NCBI RefSeq assembly: GCF_003259365.1
Contig: NZ_QLLY01000005.1
Coordinates: 372,001 to 436,000, forward strand
Length of the DNA: 64,000 bases
Reading direction: 5' to 3'
Source: Streptomyces sp. PsTaAH-137
Lineage (GTDB): Bacteria > Actinomycetota > Actinomycetes > Streptomycetales > Streptomycetaceae
In this document: one piece after another, positions 1 to 7,245 of the stretch
Layout of the letters: each line of letters starts with the position of its first letter
Numbering within the stretch: the first letter of the stretch is position 1
Notes under the pieces: generated by a model
Seen by the model: the letters and a program-made list of their open reading frames with translations, nothing else
What the model was told of the DNA's origin: nothing
Database searches by the model: none
Position numbers and translations under genes: made by a program

Positions 1-254
1 GCGAGGGGTACGAGTTCGACGTCGACGGGGATGCCGGGCTCGAAGCGGACGGCGGTGCCCGCGGCGATGTTCAGCCGCTTGCCGCGGGCGGCGGCGCGGT
101 CGAAGTCGAGACCGGGGTTGGCCTCGGCGAAGTGGTAGTGGGAGCCGACCTGGACCGGGCGGTCGGCGGCGTTGAGGACCGTCATGCGGGTGACGTCGCG
201 GCCCTCGTTGTAGGCGACGGGCGCGTCGGCGAAACGGATCTCTCCGGGAATCAT
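1..254 (-). CDS. ureB: Urease subunit beta, 5' part (cut by window edge)
   Basis: Urease beta is a structural subunit of the nickel enzyme that hydrolyses urea to ammonia and carbamate in the cytoplasm. The reverse strand reads from an ATG at 252-254 into [20 protein letters not shown], then [20 protein letters not shown] and [20 protein letters not shown], the classic UreB sequence. About 84 residues are inside the window and the gene runs off the left edge. It lies 16 bp downstream of ureA on the same strand, as in the usual ureABC order; ureC is expected outside the window. Family assignment is firm. Confidence 0.95.
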   Translation of the reverse strand, partial: MIPGEIRFADAPVAYNEGRDVTRMTVLNAADRPVQVGSHYHFAEANPGLDFDRAAARGKRLNIAAGTAVRFEPGIPVDVELVPL

Positions 255-270
255 GGCTGCCGCTTCCCCG

Positions 271-573
<303 letters not shown>

Positions 574-771
574 GGTCCCACCTCACAGTCCTTCGCTCCG
601 GGCCGTGCGGGGCCCGGCTGCCGCGGCCACCGCGACGGATATAGATGTAACACACAAGAAATGCGCATGATCTTGCGCACCCCGGTTACGAAAACCCCTG
701 GTGGCGTGGGCCGCAGGCTAATGGCGCGGAGTTTCAGCGACGTTAACCGTTGCTTGACCGCGTCATGGTGA
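574..771. promoter_or_regulatory. Upstream region of the urease operon
   Basis: A 198-bp gap precedes ureA. It holds an inverted repeat GCGCA-N6-TGCGC at 663-678 and, on the minus strand, a TATATC -10-like hexamer at 638-643. No convincing -35 element and no complete GlnR box could be recognised. This is the only place a urease promoter can be, so the regulatory role is inferred from position. Confidence 0.35.
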
Positions 772-1392
772 TCAGCTGACCTCGCCCATGCTCATCAGGC
801 CCCGCAGACCCGCCTGGAGGGACTCGACCGGCACCCGGTCGAAGAGCGCCTGCTGGGTGAGGAATCCCTGCGCCGCGGCGACCATCACCCGCGCGACGGC
901 CTCCGGATCCGCGTCGGCGCTCATCATCCCCGCGCGCTGATACCCCTCGACGATCCTCACCCAGGCGGCGGTGACCTTGCTGAACCCGTCCTGGATCACC
1001 GCCGCGAGCTCGGGATCGCGCAGGGTCTCGGTCCACACCTGGATCATCAGGCGCGCGAAGACCGGAACGCCCGCCTCGCGCAGCCCGGGGCGCAGCCCGT
1101 GCACATCGCGGAGCACCTTGTCGATCAGCTCGTACGGCGGCGGGGGCGGGGCCTGCCGGCCCGCCTCTTCGTACACCGTCCGCACGTCGTCCAGCACCTC
1201 GGTGACGATGGCGCGGATCAGCTCCTCCTTGCCGCTGAAGTAGCGGTAGACCGCCCCGGCGGACAGTCCCACCTCCTTGAGGACGTCCTGCATGGAGGTG
1301 GCGTGGAAGCCACCCCGCGCGAAGCAGAGGGCGGCGCCGTCCATGATCTGCCGGCGGCGGGCGTCGAGGTGCTCCTGGGATACACGGGCCAT
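772..1392 (-). CDS. TetR-family transcriptional regulator
   Basis: A 206-residue TetR-type repressor. The N-terminus carries the HTH: RRRQIMDGAALCFARGGFHA (about residues 12-31), TSMQDVLKEVGLSAGAVYRY (32-51), then FSGKEELI. The C-terminal ligand domain is unassigned. The ATG at 1390-1392 is preferred over one 36 bp upstream because the upstream one would overlap the operator box at 1404-1421. It is divergent from a membrane protein gene, with two copies of a conserved operator in the gap, which implies autoregulation and control of the neighbour. The ligand is unknown. Confidence 0.88.
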   Translation of the reverse strand: MARVSQEHLDARRRQIMDGAALCFARGGFHATSMQDVLKEVGLSAGAVYRYFSGKEELIRAIVTEVLDDVRTVYEEAGRQAPPPPPYELIDKVLRDVHGLRPGLREAGVPVFARLMIQVWTETLRDPELAAVIQDGFSKVTAAWVRIVEGYQRAGMMSADADPEAVARVMVAAAQGFLTQQALFDRVPVESLQAGLRGLMSMGEVS

Positions 1393-1403
1393 GATCCCCA
1401 AAA

Positions 1404-1421
1404 TAAAACGAACATTCATTC
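1404..1421. promoter_or_regulatory. Operator copy 1 of the TetR regulator
   Basis: AAAACGAACATTCATTCT lies 12 bp upstream of the TetR start codon. It is an imperfect palindrome around GAACATTCATTC and is repeated almost exactly at 1464-1481. Its position over the TetR promoter suggests autorepression. Confidence 0.6.
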
Positions 1422-1463
1422 TTGACAAGGCGCGAGGCGGCCAGGACAGTGGGACCCGCTCGT

Positions 1464-1481
1464 AAAACGAACGCTCATTCT
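1464..1481. promoter_or_regulatory. Operator copy 2 of the TetR regulator
   Basis: AAAACGAACGCTCATTCT differs from the copy at 1404-1421 at two positions and lies 60 bp away, 33 bp upstream of the ATG of the divergent membrane protein. The core GAACGCTCATTC is an imperfect dyad typical of TetR sites. Confidence 0.6.
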
Positions 1482-1514
1482 CTCAAATGTGCCGAACGCC
1501 CCCCGGAGGAACCG

Positions 1515-2516
1515 ATGCCCGCCCCGGACCGGACGACCAGGAAGTCGGCCGCCGTCGTCATCCTTGTGCCCCTGCTCGCCGCCCTCGCCCTGTGGGCGTT
1601 CGCCTGGCCCGCCGCACGGACGGCACCGCGCGATCTGCCGCTCGGGGTCGCCGGACCCACCGCCGCGACGGCCCCGGTCGCCCGTCAACTGGAGTCACGG
1701 AAGGGTGCGTTCGAGATCCACCGGTACGCCGACGAGGCCGCCGCGCGGGCCGCGGTCGAGGACCGGGCGGTCTACGGGGCGGTGGTGGTGACCCCGGGCG
1801 GGCCGAAGCTGCTGACCGCGTCGGCGGCGAGCCCGGTCGTCGCGCAGCTGCTGGAGCAGGCGGTGACCGCACAGGCGCCGGCGGGGACGAAGGTGACCAC
1901 GGTCGACGTGGTGCCCGCGCCAGCCGCCGACCCCCGGGGCGCCGCCCTGAGTTCGAGCGTGCTGCCGCTGGCCATCGCGGGGGTCGCGGGCGGCGCGATC
2001 GTCACCCTGCTGCGACTGCGCGGGGTGCGGGCCGCGCTCGTCCTGGTCCTCGCCGCGGCCGTGGTGGGCATCGCGGGAACCGCGCTCGCGGACAGCTGGC
2101 TCGGAGTGCTGACCGGCGACTGGTGGACGGAGGCCGGGGTGCTGGGCCTGTCGACGCTCGCAGTGGGCGCCACCGTCGCCGGACTCGCGGCGCTGATCGG
2201 ACCGGCCGGGATCGGGGTCGGCGCGCTGCTGATGGTGCTGCTCGGCAACCCGTTCTCCGGCGTGGCCTCGGCGCCGCCGCTGCTGCCCGAACCGGTGGGA
2301 GCCCTCGGCCAGTTGCTGCCGCCGGGCGCCGGCGGCTCGCTGCTCCGCTCGGTCGCCTACTTCGACGGGGCGCGCGCCGGGGCGCCGACGGTCACGCTCG
2401 CGGTGTGGGCGGGGCTCGGCCTGATCGCCGTACTGCTCGGGGGGCTGCGCGCCCGGCGGGCGCCGGCCGGGCAGGACGCACCCGCCCCGGCCCTGGAACC
2501 TCAGCCGGTGGGCTGA
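1515..2516 (+). CDS. Multispanning membrane protein (YhgE/Pip or ABC-2-like)
   Basis: A 333-residue integral membrane protein. There is one N-terminal TM segment (AAVVILVPLLAALALWAFAW), a periplasm-side soluble region of about 130 residues containing FEIHRYADEAAARAAVEDR and YGAVVVTPGG, then about five TM segments to the C-terminus. This is the layout of YhgE/Pip and ABC-2-type proteins, where one membrane half carries a large outer loop. The start is set by GGAGG at 1506-1510. It is probably controlled by the divergent TetR regulator through the two boxes in the gap. An efflux or cell-envelope role is guessed from this pairing; the substrate is unknown. Confidence 0.72.
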   Translation: MPAPDRTTRKSAAVVILVPLLAALALWAFAWPAARTAPRDLPLGVAGPTAATAPVARQLESRKGAFEIHRYADEAAARAAVEDRAVYGAVVVTPGGPKLLTASAASPVVAQLLEQAVTAQAPAGTKVTTVDVVPAPAADPRGAALSSSVLPLAIAGVAGGAIVTLLRLRGVRAALVLVLAAAVVGIAGTALADSWLGVLTGDWWTEAGVLGLSTLAVGATVAGLAALIGPAGIGVGALLMVLLGNPFSGVASAPPLLPEPVGALGQLLPPGAGGSLLRSVAYFDGARAGAPTVTLAVWAGLGLIAVLLGGLRARRAPAGQDAPAPALEPQPVG

Positions 2517-2592
2517 GGTTCCGCCCGCCCCGGGCCCGGGCGGACACCGATCGACCGCGCGTCCCCGCTGTAGCGGACGGGGACGCGCGGTC
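2499..2592. terminator. Two strong hairpins between convergent genes
   Basis: The stop codon of the membrane protein sits inside a perfect inverted repeat AACCTCAG-N8-CTGAGGTT (2499-2522). A second, stronger hairpin follows: GACCGCGCGTCCCC (2553-2566) pairs perfectly with 2579-2592. The gap lies between a plus-strand gene and the minus-strand antitoxin gene, so a bidirectional terminator is the likely role. Confidence 0.65.
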
Positions 2593-2612
2593 TTCGCGTT
2601 CAGGGGGTGCGG

Positions 2613-2891
2613 CTACCTGGTCTCGGGGCCGCGGTGCTCGGCCGCGATGCCGAACCTCTGCCGTTCGCCCGGAGCGGACGACAGGGTGCCCACGCGGGAG
2701 ACGGAGCTGATCACCGGCTCCTCGGCCTGCGGCCCCATTTCCTCGAGTCGCTCCAGGTCAGCGGCCGAGACGAGGGCGACGAGCGGCTTGCCGTGCCGGG
2801 TGACGACCACGCGCTCACCGCCGTACACCACGCGGTTGATCAATTCGGCGAGCTCAGCCCTGGCTTGCGTCACCGGAATCTCGTAGGCCAT
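2613..2891 (-). CDS. Phd/YefM-family antitoxin without an adjacent toxin
   Basis: A 92-residue protein beginning [20 protein letters not shown], followed by [18 protein letters not shown], the Phd/YefM DNA-binding and dimerisation fold. In this family the N-terminal domain binds the operator and the C-terminal tail neutralises a RelE/YoeB- or Doc-type toxin. No toxin gene fits in the 96 bp between its stop and the preceding gene, so it is an orphan here. It is divergent from the ClpP paralogue across a TGTACA palindrome. An in-frame start 9 bp upstream (2900) is possible. Confidence 0.85.
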   Translation of the reverse strand: MAYEIPVTQARAELAELINRVVYGGERVVVTRHGKPLVALVSAADLERLEEMGPQAEEPVISSVSRVGTLSSAPGERQRFGIAAEHRGPETR

Positions 2892-2908
2892 GCTCCCCAT
2901 CGTACGTG

Positions 2909-2925
2909 ATGTACATCCTGTACAT
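2909..2925. promoter_or_regulatory. TGTACA palindrome, probable YefM operator
   Basis: A perfect inverted repeat ATGTACA-TCC-TGTACAT holds two TGTACA hexamers. TGTACA is the core recognised by E. coli YefM-YoeB, which is established knowledge. The site lies between the divergent antitoxin and clpP-like genes, so the antitoxin could repress itself and the protease gene. Confidence 0.6.
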
Positions 2926-2974
2926 TTTTTACAGGGGCGGCGCCCACAGCGCCCGCATCGCCTTTGGAGGCTCC

Positions 2975-3610
2975 ATGACCCGCCCGTACGGCCGTTATGT
3001 CCTGCCCGAGTTCACCGAGCGCACCACGTCGGGGCAGCGCACCCTCGACCCCTACTCCAAGCTCCTGGAAGAGCGCATCGTCATGCTCGGGACCCCGATC
3101 GACGACACGTCGGCGAACGATGTGATGGCGCAGCTGATGCACCTCGAACACACGGCGCCCGAGCAGGACATCGCGCTGTACATCAACTCCCCCGGCGGCT
3201 CGTTCAGCGCCATGACGGCGATCTACGACACGATGCGGTACGTGAGGTGCGACGTGGCGACGACCTGCCTGGGGCAGGCCGCGTCGGTGGCCGCGGTGCT
3301 GCTGGCCGCGGGGGCGCCGGGCAAGCGGATGATGCTGCCCGGGTCGCGGGTGGTGCTCGACCAGCCCGCGCTGCCCGAGCCGGCCCAGGGGCAGCCCACC
3401 GACCTGGAGATCCAGGCCCGCGAGATGGAGCGCGTCCGGGCCCGGCTTGAGGAGCTGCTCGCACGCCACTCGGGGCGGCCGACAGAGCGGATCGGCGCGG
3501 ACATCGAGCGGGACACCGTACTCACGGCGGAACAGGCGCTGGAGTACGGGCTGGTGGACCACGTGCTGCGGAGCCGCAAGAACACGCACGGCGTCCCGGG
3601 CGCGAGGTGA
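2975..3610 (+). CDS. Atypical ClpP-family protease subunit (catalytic His replaced)
   Basis: A 211-residue ClpP paralogue. The oxyanion SPGGS motif is at 72-76, the nucleophile is Ser104 in [10 protein letters not shown], and the triad acid is Asp180 in [11 protein letters not shown]. The position normally holding the triad His (IHQP in the family) reads VLDQP, so Asp129 (GAC) replaces His (CAC) with the usual 25-residue spacing from Ser. The start is fixed by GGAGG at 2966-2970. Streptomyces have several ClpP paralogues that form mixed tetradecamers, and this one may be a structural or regulatory subunit. Downstream small genes are tightly spaced. Confidence 0.9.
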   Translation: MTRPYGRYVLPEFTERTTSGQRTLDPYSKLLEERIVMLGTPIDDTSANDVMAQLMHLEHTAPEQDIALYINSPGGSFSAMTAIYDTMRYVRCDVATTCLGQAASVAAVLLAAGAPGKRMMLPGSRVVLDQPALPEPAQGQPTDLEIQAREMERVRARLEELLARHSGRPTERIGADIERDTVLTAEQALEYGLVDHVLRSRKNTHGVPGAR

Positions 3611-3617
3611 GGCGGCC

Positions 3618-3926
3618 GTGTATCCGCCCGAACTGCCACCGCTGCCCGCGCTGACCCGCGCCGAGTGCGAGCTGGTGGACGGCTATCTGGCCGTCGTCGA
3701 TCTGATGGCGCGGATCAATCCGGCGCGCGGCGACGACACCTACCGGGGCCTGCGGGCGGCCCAGGCGCTCGTCGCCCGGGCCGCGGCACTCCGGGACGCC
3801 CTGGCCCTGATGCACCAGCGGGGCGAGAGCCGGGTGCACGCGGAGACCCTGGCGCGGGCGCTGCGCGTCCTGGACGGCGAGAGGCGAACACAGGCAGTCA
3901 CATTGCCGCCAGAAAAGGTCACCTGA
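3618..3926 (+). CDS. Small hypothetical protein downstream of clpP-like gene
   Basis: A 102-residue protein starting at a GTG (3618) eight bases after the ClpP-like stop, with AGGTGAGG overlapping that stop as the ribosome site. The sequence is helical and charged: LTRAECELVDGYLAVVDLMA, then RGLRAAQALVARAAALRDAL. No domain is recognised. The tight spacing implies cotranscription and possibly a joint role with the ClpP paralogue, for example as an adaptor, but nothing in the sequence proves this. Confidence 0.6.
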   Translation: MYPPELPPLPALTRAECELVDGYLAVVDLMARINPARGDDTYRGLRAAQALVARAAALRDALALMHQRGESRVHAETLARALRVLDGERRTQAVTLPPEKVT

Positions 3927-4018
3927 TGGACAGTCGAAGTCGTTCGGCGCCCCTCGGTGACCACGTCGTCCGCGTCCGCGGCGAAACGGGCCAGATGGGG
4001 TACCGCCGGATGGCGTAG
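3926..4018 (+). CDS. Possible 30-residue peptide, coupled by TGATG overlap
   Basis: An ATG at 3926 overlaps the stop of the 102-residue gene (TGATG), with AAGGT six bases upstream. It encodes MDSRSRSAPLGDHVVRVRGE plus ten residues. Spacing and overlap are like a translated gene, but the peptide resembles nothing recognised and could be chance. Confidence 0.25.
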   Translation: MDSRSRSAPLGDHVVRVRGETGQMGYRRMA

Positions 4019-4265
4019 ATATGAGTAGACGATGAAGACCGCAAGAGTTGCGCGACGGCGGTAGGCAGACACCGGAATTTTCGGTTCCGTGCCTGGTGCG
4101 GGCATGGTCGAGGGTGGCCGCCGGGCTCCGAAAGCCGCACTGTCCACCTGAACGGGTCAAGCGTGAGGAGCCTCACTTACCGCCGGTTCAGCTCGGTTTT
4201 CACCGCAGAGGTGGGTCAAGATCCCTTCCGACGACAAGCCCCCGCCGCCGCGGCGGGGCGGTCCG
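4019..4265. other. Gene-free upstream region of the NlpC/P60 unit
   Basis: No coding sequence is seen. Two perfect hairpins are present: GTGAGG-AG-CCTCAC near 4162-4175 and CCCCGCCG-CCG-CGGCGGGG at 4240-4258, just before the riboswitch. The promoter for the riboswitch transcript should lie here but no clear -35/-10 pair was found. Confidence 0.4.
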
Positions 4266-4450
4266 TGCGGACGCCGAGTCCTGCCGCCGCCCGGATGCCA
4301 GGTCGACAGAAGTGGATCGGCAGGAGTGGAGGACCCAGGTACGACGGGCCGCCGCAGCAGCCGCTGCGAGCAGTCCTTGGGGTGAAGCCGCGTCCCGCGG
4401 CCGGGCATCTTCGCCAGCCCGAACCCGACAGGTCATCCTTCGCAGGCGGC
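4266..4450 (+). promoter_or_regulatory. Cyclic di-AMP riboswitch (ydaO/yuaA type)
   Basis: The leader of the NlpC/P60 gene carries the conserved blocks of the ydaO-yuaA riboswitch in order: GCCGAGTCCTGCCG (about 4273), GGAGGACCCAGGTACGACGG (4328-4347), GGGGTGAAGCCG (4379-4390), CCCGAACCCGACAGG (4418-4432) and a terminal CGCAGGCGGCTGA. In actinobacteria this riboswitch senses c-di-AMP and controls cell-wall hydrolase genes such as rpf and NlpC/P60 genes, normally turning expression off when the ligand is abundant. Confidence 0.9.
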
Positions 4451-4466
4451 TGACGAAGGGTTGCGC

Positions 4467-4940
4467 ATGACCGCGCTCAATCGTGTCCCCTCGCTGCTGA
4501 CCAGGGCCGGCACCGCCTCGGTCCTGAGCCTCGCCGTCGCGGGCGCCGGACTGCTGGTCCCCGGCGCCGCGCCCGAGGCATCGGCAGCCGTGGCCTCGTC
4601 CAAGGCCCTCCAGGTCGCGGCCTCGAAGAAGGGGGCGCCGTACAAGTGGGGCGCCACCGGACCGCACCGGTTCGACTGCTCGGGACTCACGCTGTACTCG
4701 TTCAAGCGGGCGGGCAAGAAGCTGCCCCGCACCGCCGCGCAGCAGTACAACAAGACCCGCCATGTCTCCGGGGCCCACCGCAAGCGTGGTGACCTGGTGT
4801 TCTTCCACTCCGGCCGGAGCGTCTACCACGTCGGCATCTACGCCGGTAAGGGACGCATGTGGCACTCCCCGAAGACGGGGGCCGTGGTGCGGCTGGAGAA
4901 GATCTGGACCAAGAGCGTCTGGTACGGCCGAGTGCGCTGA
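4467..4940 (+). CDS. Secreted NlpC/P60 peptidoglycan endopeptidase
   Basis: A 157-residue exported cell-wall hydrolase. A Sec signal peptide covers about residues 1-42, ending PGAAPEASAA. The NlpC/P60 domain follows: Cys71 in RFDCSGLTLYSF is the nucleophile, His121 in VYHVGIYAGKG is the general base, and His133 in RMWHSPKTGAV is the third polar residue. AAGGG at 4456-4460 favours the ATG at 4467 over TTG at 4461. The enzyme should cut D-gamma-glutamyl-diaminopimelate type bonds in peptidoglycan stem peptides. It is controlled by the c-di-AMP riboswitch immediately upstream. Confidence 0.93.
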   Translation: MTALNRVPSLLTRAGTASVLSLAVAGAGLLVPGAAPEASAAVASSKALQVAASKKGAPYKWGATGPHRFDCSGLTLYSFKRAGKKLPRTAAQQYNKTRHVSGAHRKRGDLVFFHSGRSVYHVGIYAGKGRMWHSPKTGAVVRLEKIWTKSVWYGRVR

Positions 4941-5028
4941 CGTTCGCCGTCGGCCAGGATGTGGTGACGGGCCGGGCGCCAGGCCCGCCGCCATGCCTCG
5001 ATCGGCCGGGAAGGGTTACTCGCACCGC

Positions 5029-5583
5029 ATGGACGAACGGAACGAGACGCCCCTGGAGCGGGCCGACCGGAACTACGGCGAGCTGTTGCAGGAGCTCCGG
5101 GTCACCCAGACCGGCGTGCAATTCCTGTTCGCTTTTCTGCTCACCCTCGCGTTCACGCCGCGCTTTCCCTCGCTCGACACGGTGCAGCGCGCCACCTATG
5201 TGACGACGCTGCTCCTCTCGGTCGTCGCGGCCGCCCTGCTGATGGCGCCCGCCGCGGTGCACCGGGTGCTGTTCCAGTTGGGGGCGAAGCCCCGGATCGT
5301 CCGGGTCTCGTCACGGCTCGCCGCGTGCGGCATGGCCGCGCTCTCCCTCGCGCTCACGGGTTCGGTGCTGCTGGTGGTCGATGTGACGGTCGGCCGGGGC
5401 GGCGGCATCGCCGCGGGCGCAGGAACGTTCCTGGTGTGCGCGGGGCTGTGGGGCGTGCTCCCCGGCCTGCTGCGCCGCTCCCTGGCGGGGCGGGCGGAGT
5501 CTCCGGGTGCTCCGGGTCCTCCGGGTCCTCCGGGTCCTCCGGATGCTCCGGATGCTCCTGGTACGGAGAAGTCGTCCGGCTGA
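5029..5583 (+). CDS. DUF6328-like membrane protein with collagen-like tail
   Basis: A 184-residue membrane protein. The conserved start region RADRNYGELLQELRVTQTGV leads into QFLFAFLLTLAFTPRF, typical of DUF6328. Four TM segments are apparent, with the last two in AACGMAALSLALTGSVLLVV and AGTFLVCAGLWGVLPGLL. The C-terminus [19 protein letters not shown] is collagen-like and encoded by a 9-bp tandem repeat around 5501-5560. An in-frame ATG at 4993 is possible, but GGGAAGGG at 5008-5015 suits 5029. Function is unknown. Confidence 0.7.
   Translation: MDERNETPLERADRNYGELLQELRVTQTGVQFLFAFLLTLAFTPRFPSLDTVQRATYVTTLLLSVVAAALLMAPAAVHRVLFQLGAKPRIVRVSSRLAACGMAALSLALTGSVLLVVDVTVGRGGGIAAGAGTFLVCAGLWGVLPGLLRRSLAGRAESPGAPGPPGPPGPPDAPDAPGTEKSSG
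5501..5560 (+). repeat. 9-bp tandem repeat inside the DUF6328 gene
   Basis: Units close to CTCCGGGTC/CTCCGGATG are repeated head to tail near the end of the gene and encode the GPPGPP/DAPDAP tail. Such repeats vary in copy number between strains. Confidence 0.6.
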
Positions 5584-5598
5584 CCGGTGCTCAGCCGG
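5576..5598. terminator. Shared bidirectional hairpin spanning two stop codons
   Basis: CCGGCTGA (5576-5583) and TCAGCCGG (5591-5598) form a perfect 8-bp stem with a 7-base loop. The left arm holds the TGA of the plus-strand DUF6328 gene and the right arm holds the TGA of the minus-strand ATPase gene. Confidence 0.6.
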
Positions 5599-6049
5599 TC
5601 GGGGACGGGTGGACGCCGCCGCCGGCCACGGCGTTCTTCCACGGCAGCGCGATCCACACCGTCTTGCCGCCCTCGGGGGTCGGGCAGACCGAGAGTCTGC
5701 CGCCGCACTCCGCCGTCAGGCAGCGGATGATGACCATGCCCCGTCCGTTGTCCTGCTGGACCGCGGCGGGCAGCCGCTTGGGATAGCGGGGGTGGCTGTC
5801 GGTGACGCCGATCCGCAGCCGCTCGTCCCGCTCCAGTTCCAGCTCGACGGTGAAGGTGGGGGACAGACCCCGGGTGTGCTGCACCGCGTTCGTCGCGAGT
5901 TCGGAGACGATCAGCCGGACCGTGTCGGCCGCGTCACCGTCGCCCGGCATGCCCCACTCCGTCAGCACGTTGCTCACGTACCTCCGGGCCGTGGAGACCG
6001 ACGCGGGGTCGCTCGGCAGTGTGACGGATGCTTCCTGGTGGTCTGCCAT
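5591..6049 (-). CDS. Anti-sigma-factor-like ATP-binding protein (HATPase_c)
   Basis: A 152-residue GHKL ATPase-fold protein of the anti-sigma regulatory type. It has LIVSELATNAVQHTRG (N-box), LRIGVTDSHPRYP (G1 region), DNGRGMVIIRCLTAECGG (G2 region) and a terminal GGKTVWIALPW. Such Streptomyces proteins resemble SpoIIAB/RsbW and usually sit beside a DUF5753 HTH regulator and a DUF397 protein, as here. It is divergent from the HTH gene. The partner sigma factor, if any, is unknown. Confidence 0.85.
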   Translation of the reverse strand: MADHQEASVTLPSDPASVSTARRYVSNVLTEWGMPGDGDAADTVRLIVSELATNAVQHTRGLSPTFTVELELERDERLRIGVTDSHPRYPKRLPAAVQQDNGRGMVIIRCLTAECGGRLSVCPTPEGGKTVWIALPWKNAVAGGGVHPSPTG

Positions 6050-6334
6050 GGCGAAGTCGTCCCTTTCCTGCCGGGGCCGCTCGACCGCCCGCCGCGGATG
6101 CTTCACTTCACCGGCCCCGGCTACTGCTTCGCGCCAGCGTGCCACTTGGATGCGCTTCCAGGGTGGCGATCCCCCAAGATATGCATATATCTGTCGCCCG
6201 AAGCGGTGAACTCTGCGACGGTAGACCGTATTTGGGCGAGCGCACGCCGGTTCCTCTACCGTCTGCTCAGGAGCCGTCACCGCACGGGCCGGGAGGGAGA
6301 ACGGCCGCGCGGCCCGAGGGGCAGAGGAGTCAGC

Positions 6335-7186
6335 ATGAAGTACGGTCCCGCGGTACGCCGCCGCAAGCTGGGTGCCGAATTGCGCGCGCTGCGCGTGGGT
6401 GCCGGCCTCACCAGTGGTGAGGCCGCGCGACTCGTCGGATGGCACCAGTCGAAGGTGAGCCGGATCGAGACAGGACGCAGTGGCGTGAAGGCCTCGGACG
6501 TACTCCGTCTGCTCGACGCCTTCGACGCCAAGGACCCGCAACTACGTCAGCTCGTGGTGGCGTTGGCGGGAACGGAGGACGTCGGCGGGAGTCACTGGTG
6601 GCACGCGTACCGCGGTCTGCTGCCGCCCGCTTACCGCGACTTCATCAGCCTGGAGTCACAGGCATGCCGGATCTGGACGCTGGAGAACAGTGTCGTGCCC
6701 GGGCTGCTGCAGACACCGGAGTATGCCTACGCGGTGACGCGATCCGTTCTCGGCGGCATGTCCGAGGGGCATATCGAGGCGCTGGTGGAAGTGCGTCTCG
6801 CGCGACAGGAGGTGCTGCGTTCGCAGACACCCCTGCAGTTGACGGCCATCCTCGACGAGGCGGTACTCCGGCGCGAAGTGGGCGGAAAAGACATTCTGCA
6901 AAGGCAATTGGCACATTTGGCCGAGGTGGCCCGGCTGCCGCATGTCCGGATTCAGGTGCTTCCCTTCTCGGCAGGTGGTCACCTCGGTATCACCGGGCCT
7001 TTCGTTGTGTTCTCATTTCCGAACACAACTGATCTGGATGTGGTTGTTCTCGACCATTTGACGAGTAGCCTCTACCTCGAGCAGAAAGAAGACCTCACGG
7101 CGTACACGGACGCCTTTGAAGCTCTTCTGGGACACGCTCTTTCGCCCGAGGACTCGCTGGAGTTCATCGCACAGATCGCCGGATAG
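6335..7186 (+). CDS. XRE-family regulator with DUF5753 domain
   Basis: A 283-residue regulator of a type abundant in Streptomyces (WhiJ/AbaA-like). The HTH is at the N-terminus: LGAELRALRVGAGLTSGEAA, RLVGWHQSKVSRIETGRSGV. The C-terminal DUF5753 domain spans about residues 90-280 and includes WTLENSVVPGLLQTPEYAYA and RLPHVRIQVLPFSAGGH. AGGAG at 6324-6328 sets the start. It is followed at 59 bp by a DUF397 gene, the usual partner, and preceded divergently by the anti-sigma-like ATPase. Confidence 0.9.
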   Translation: MKYGPAVRRRKLGAELRALRVGAGLTSGEAARLVGWHQSKVSRIETGRSGVKASDVLRLLDAFDAKDPQLRQLVVALAGTEDVGGSHWWHAYRGLLPPAYRDFISLESQACRIWTLENSVVPGLLQTPEYAYAVTRSVLGGMSEGHIEALVEVRLARQEVLRSQTPLQLTAILDEAVLRREVGGKDILQRQLAHLAEVARLPHVRIQVLPFSAGGHLGITGPFVVFSFPNTTDLDVVVLDHLTSSLYLEQKEDLTAYTDAFEALLGHALSPEDSLEFIAQIAG

Positions 7187-7245
7187 CCGGGTGTGCGGGG
7201 TCGCCGACGCTCCGTCACGCTCCGGCACTGCGTCAGGGAGGCACC

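Noticed and set aside
574..771. GlnR box in front of ureA
   Set aside because: GTTAC/GTAAC fragments exist but the spacing to a GnAAC half-site does not fit the consensus.
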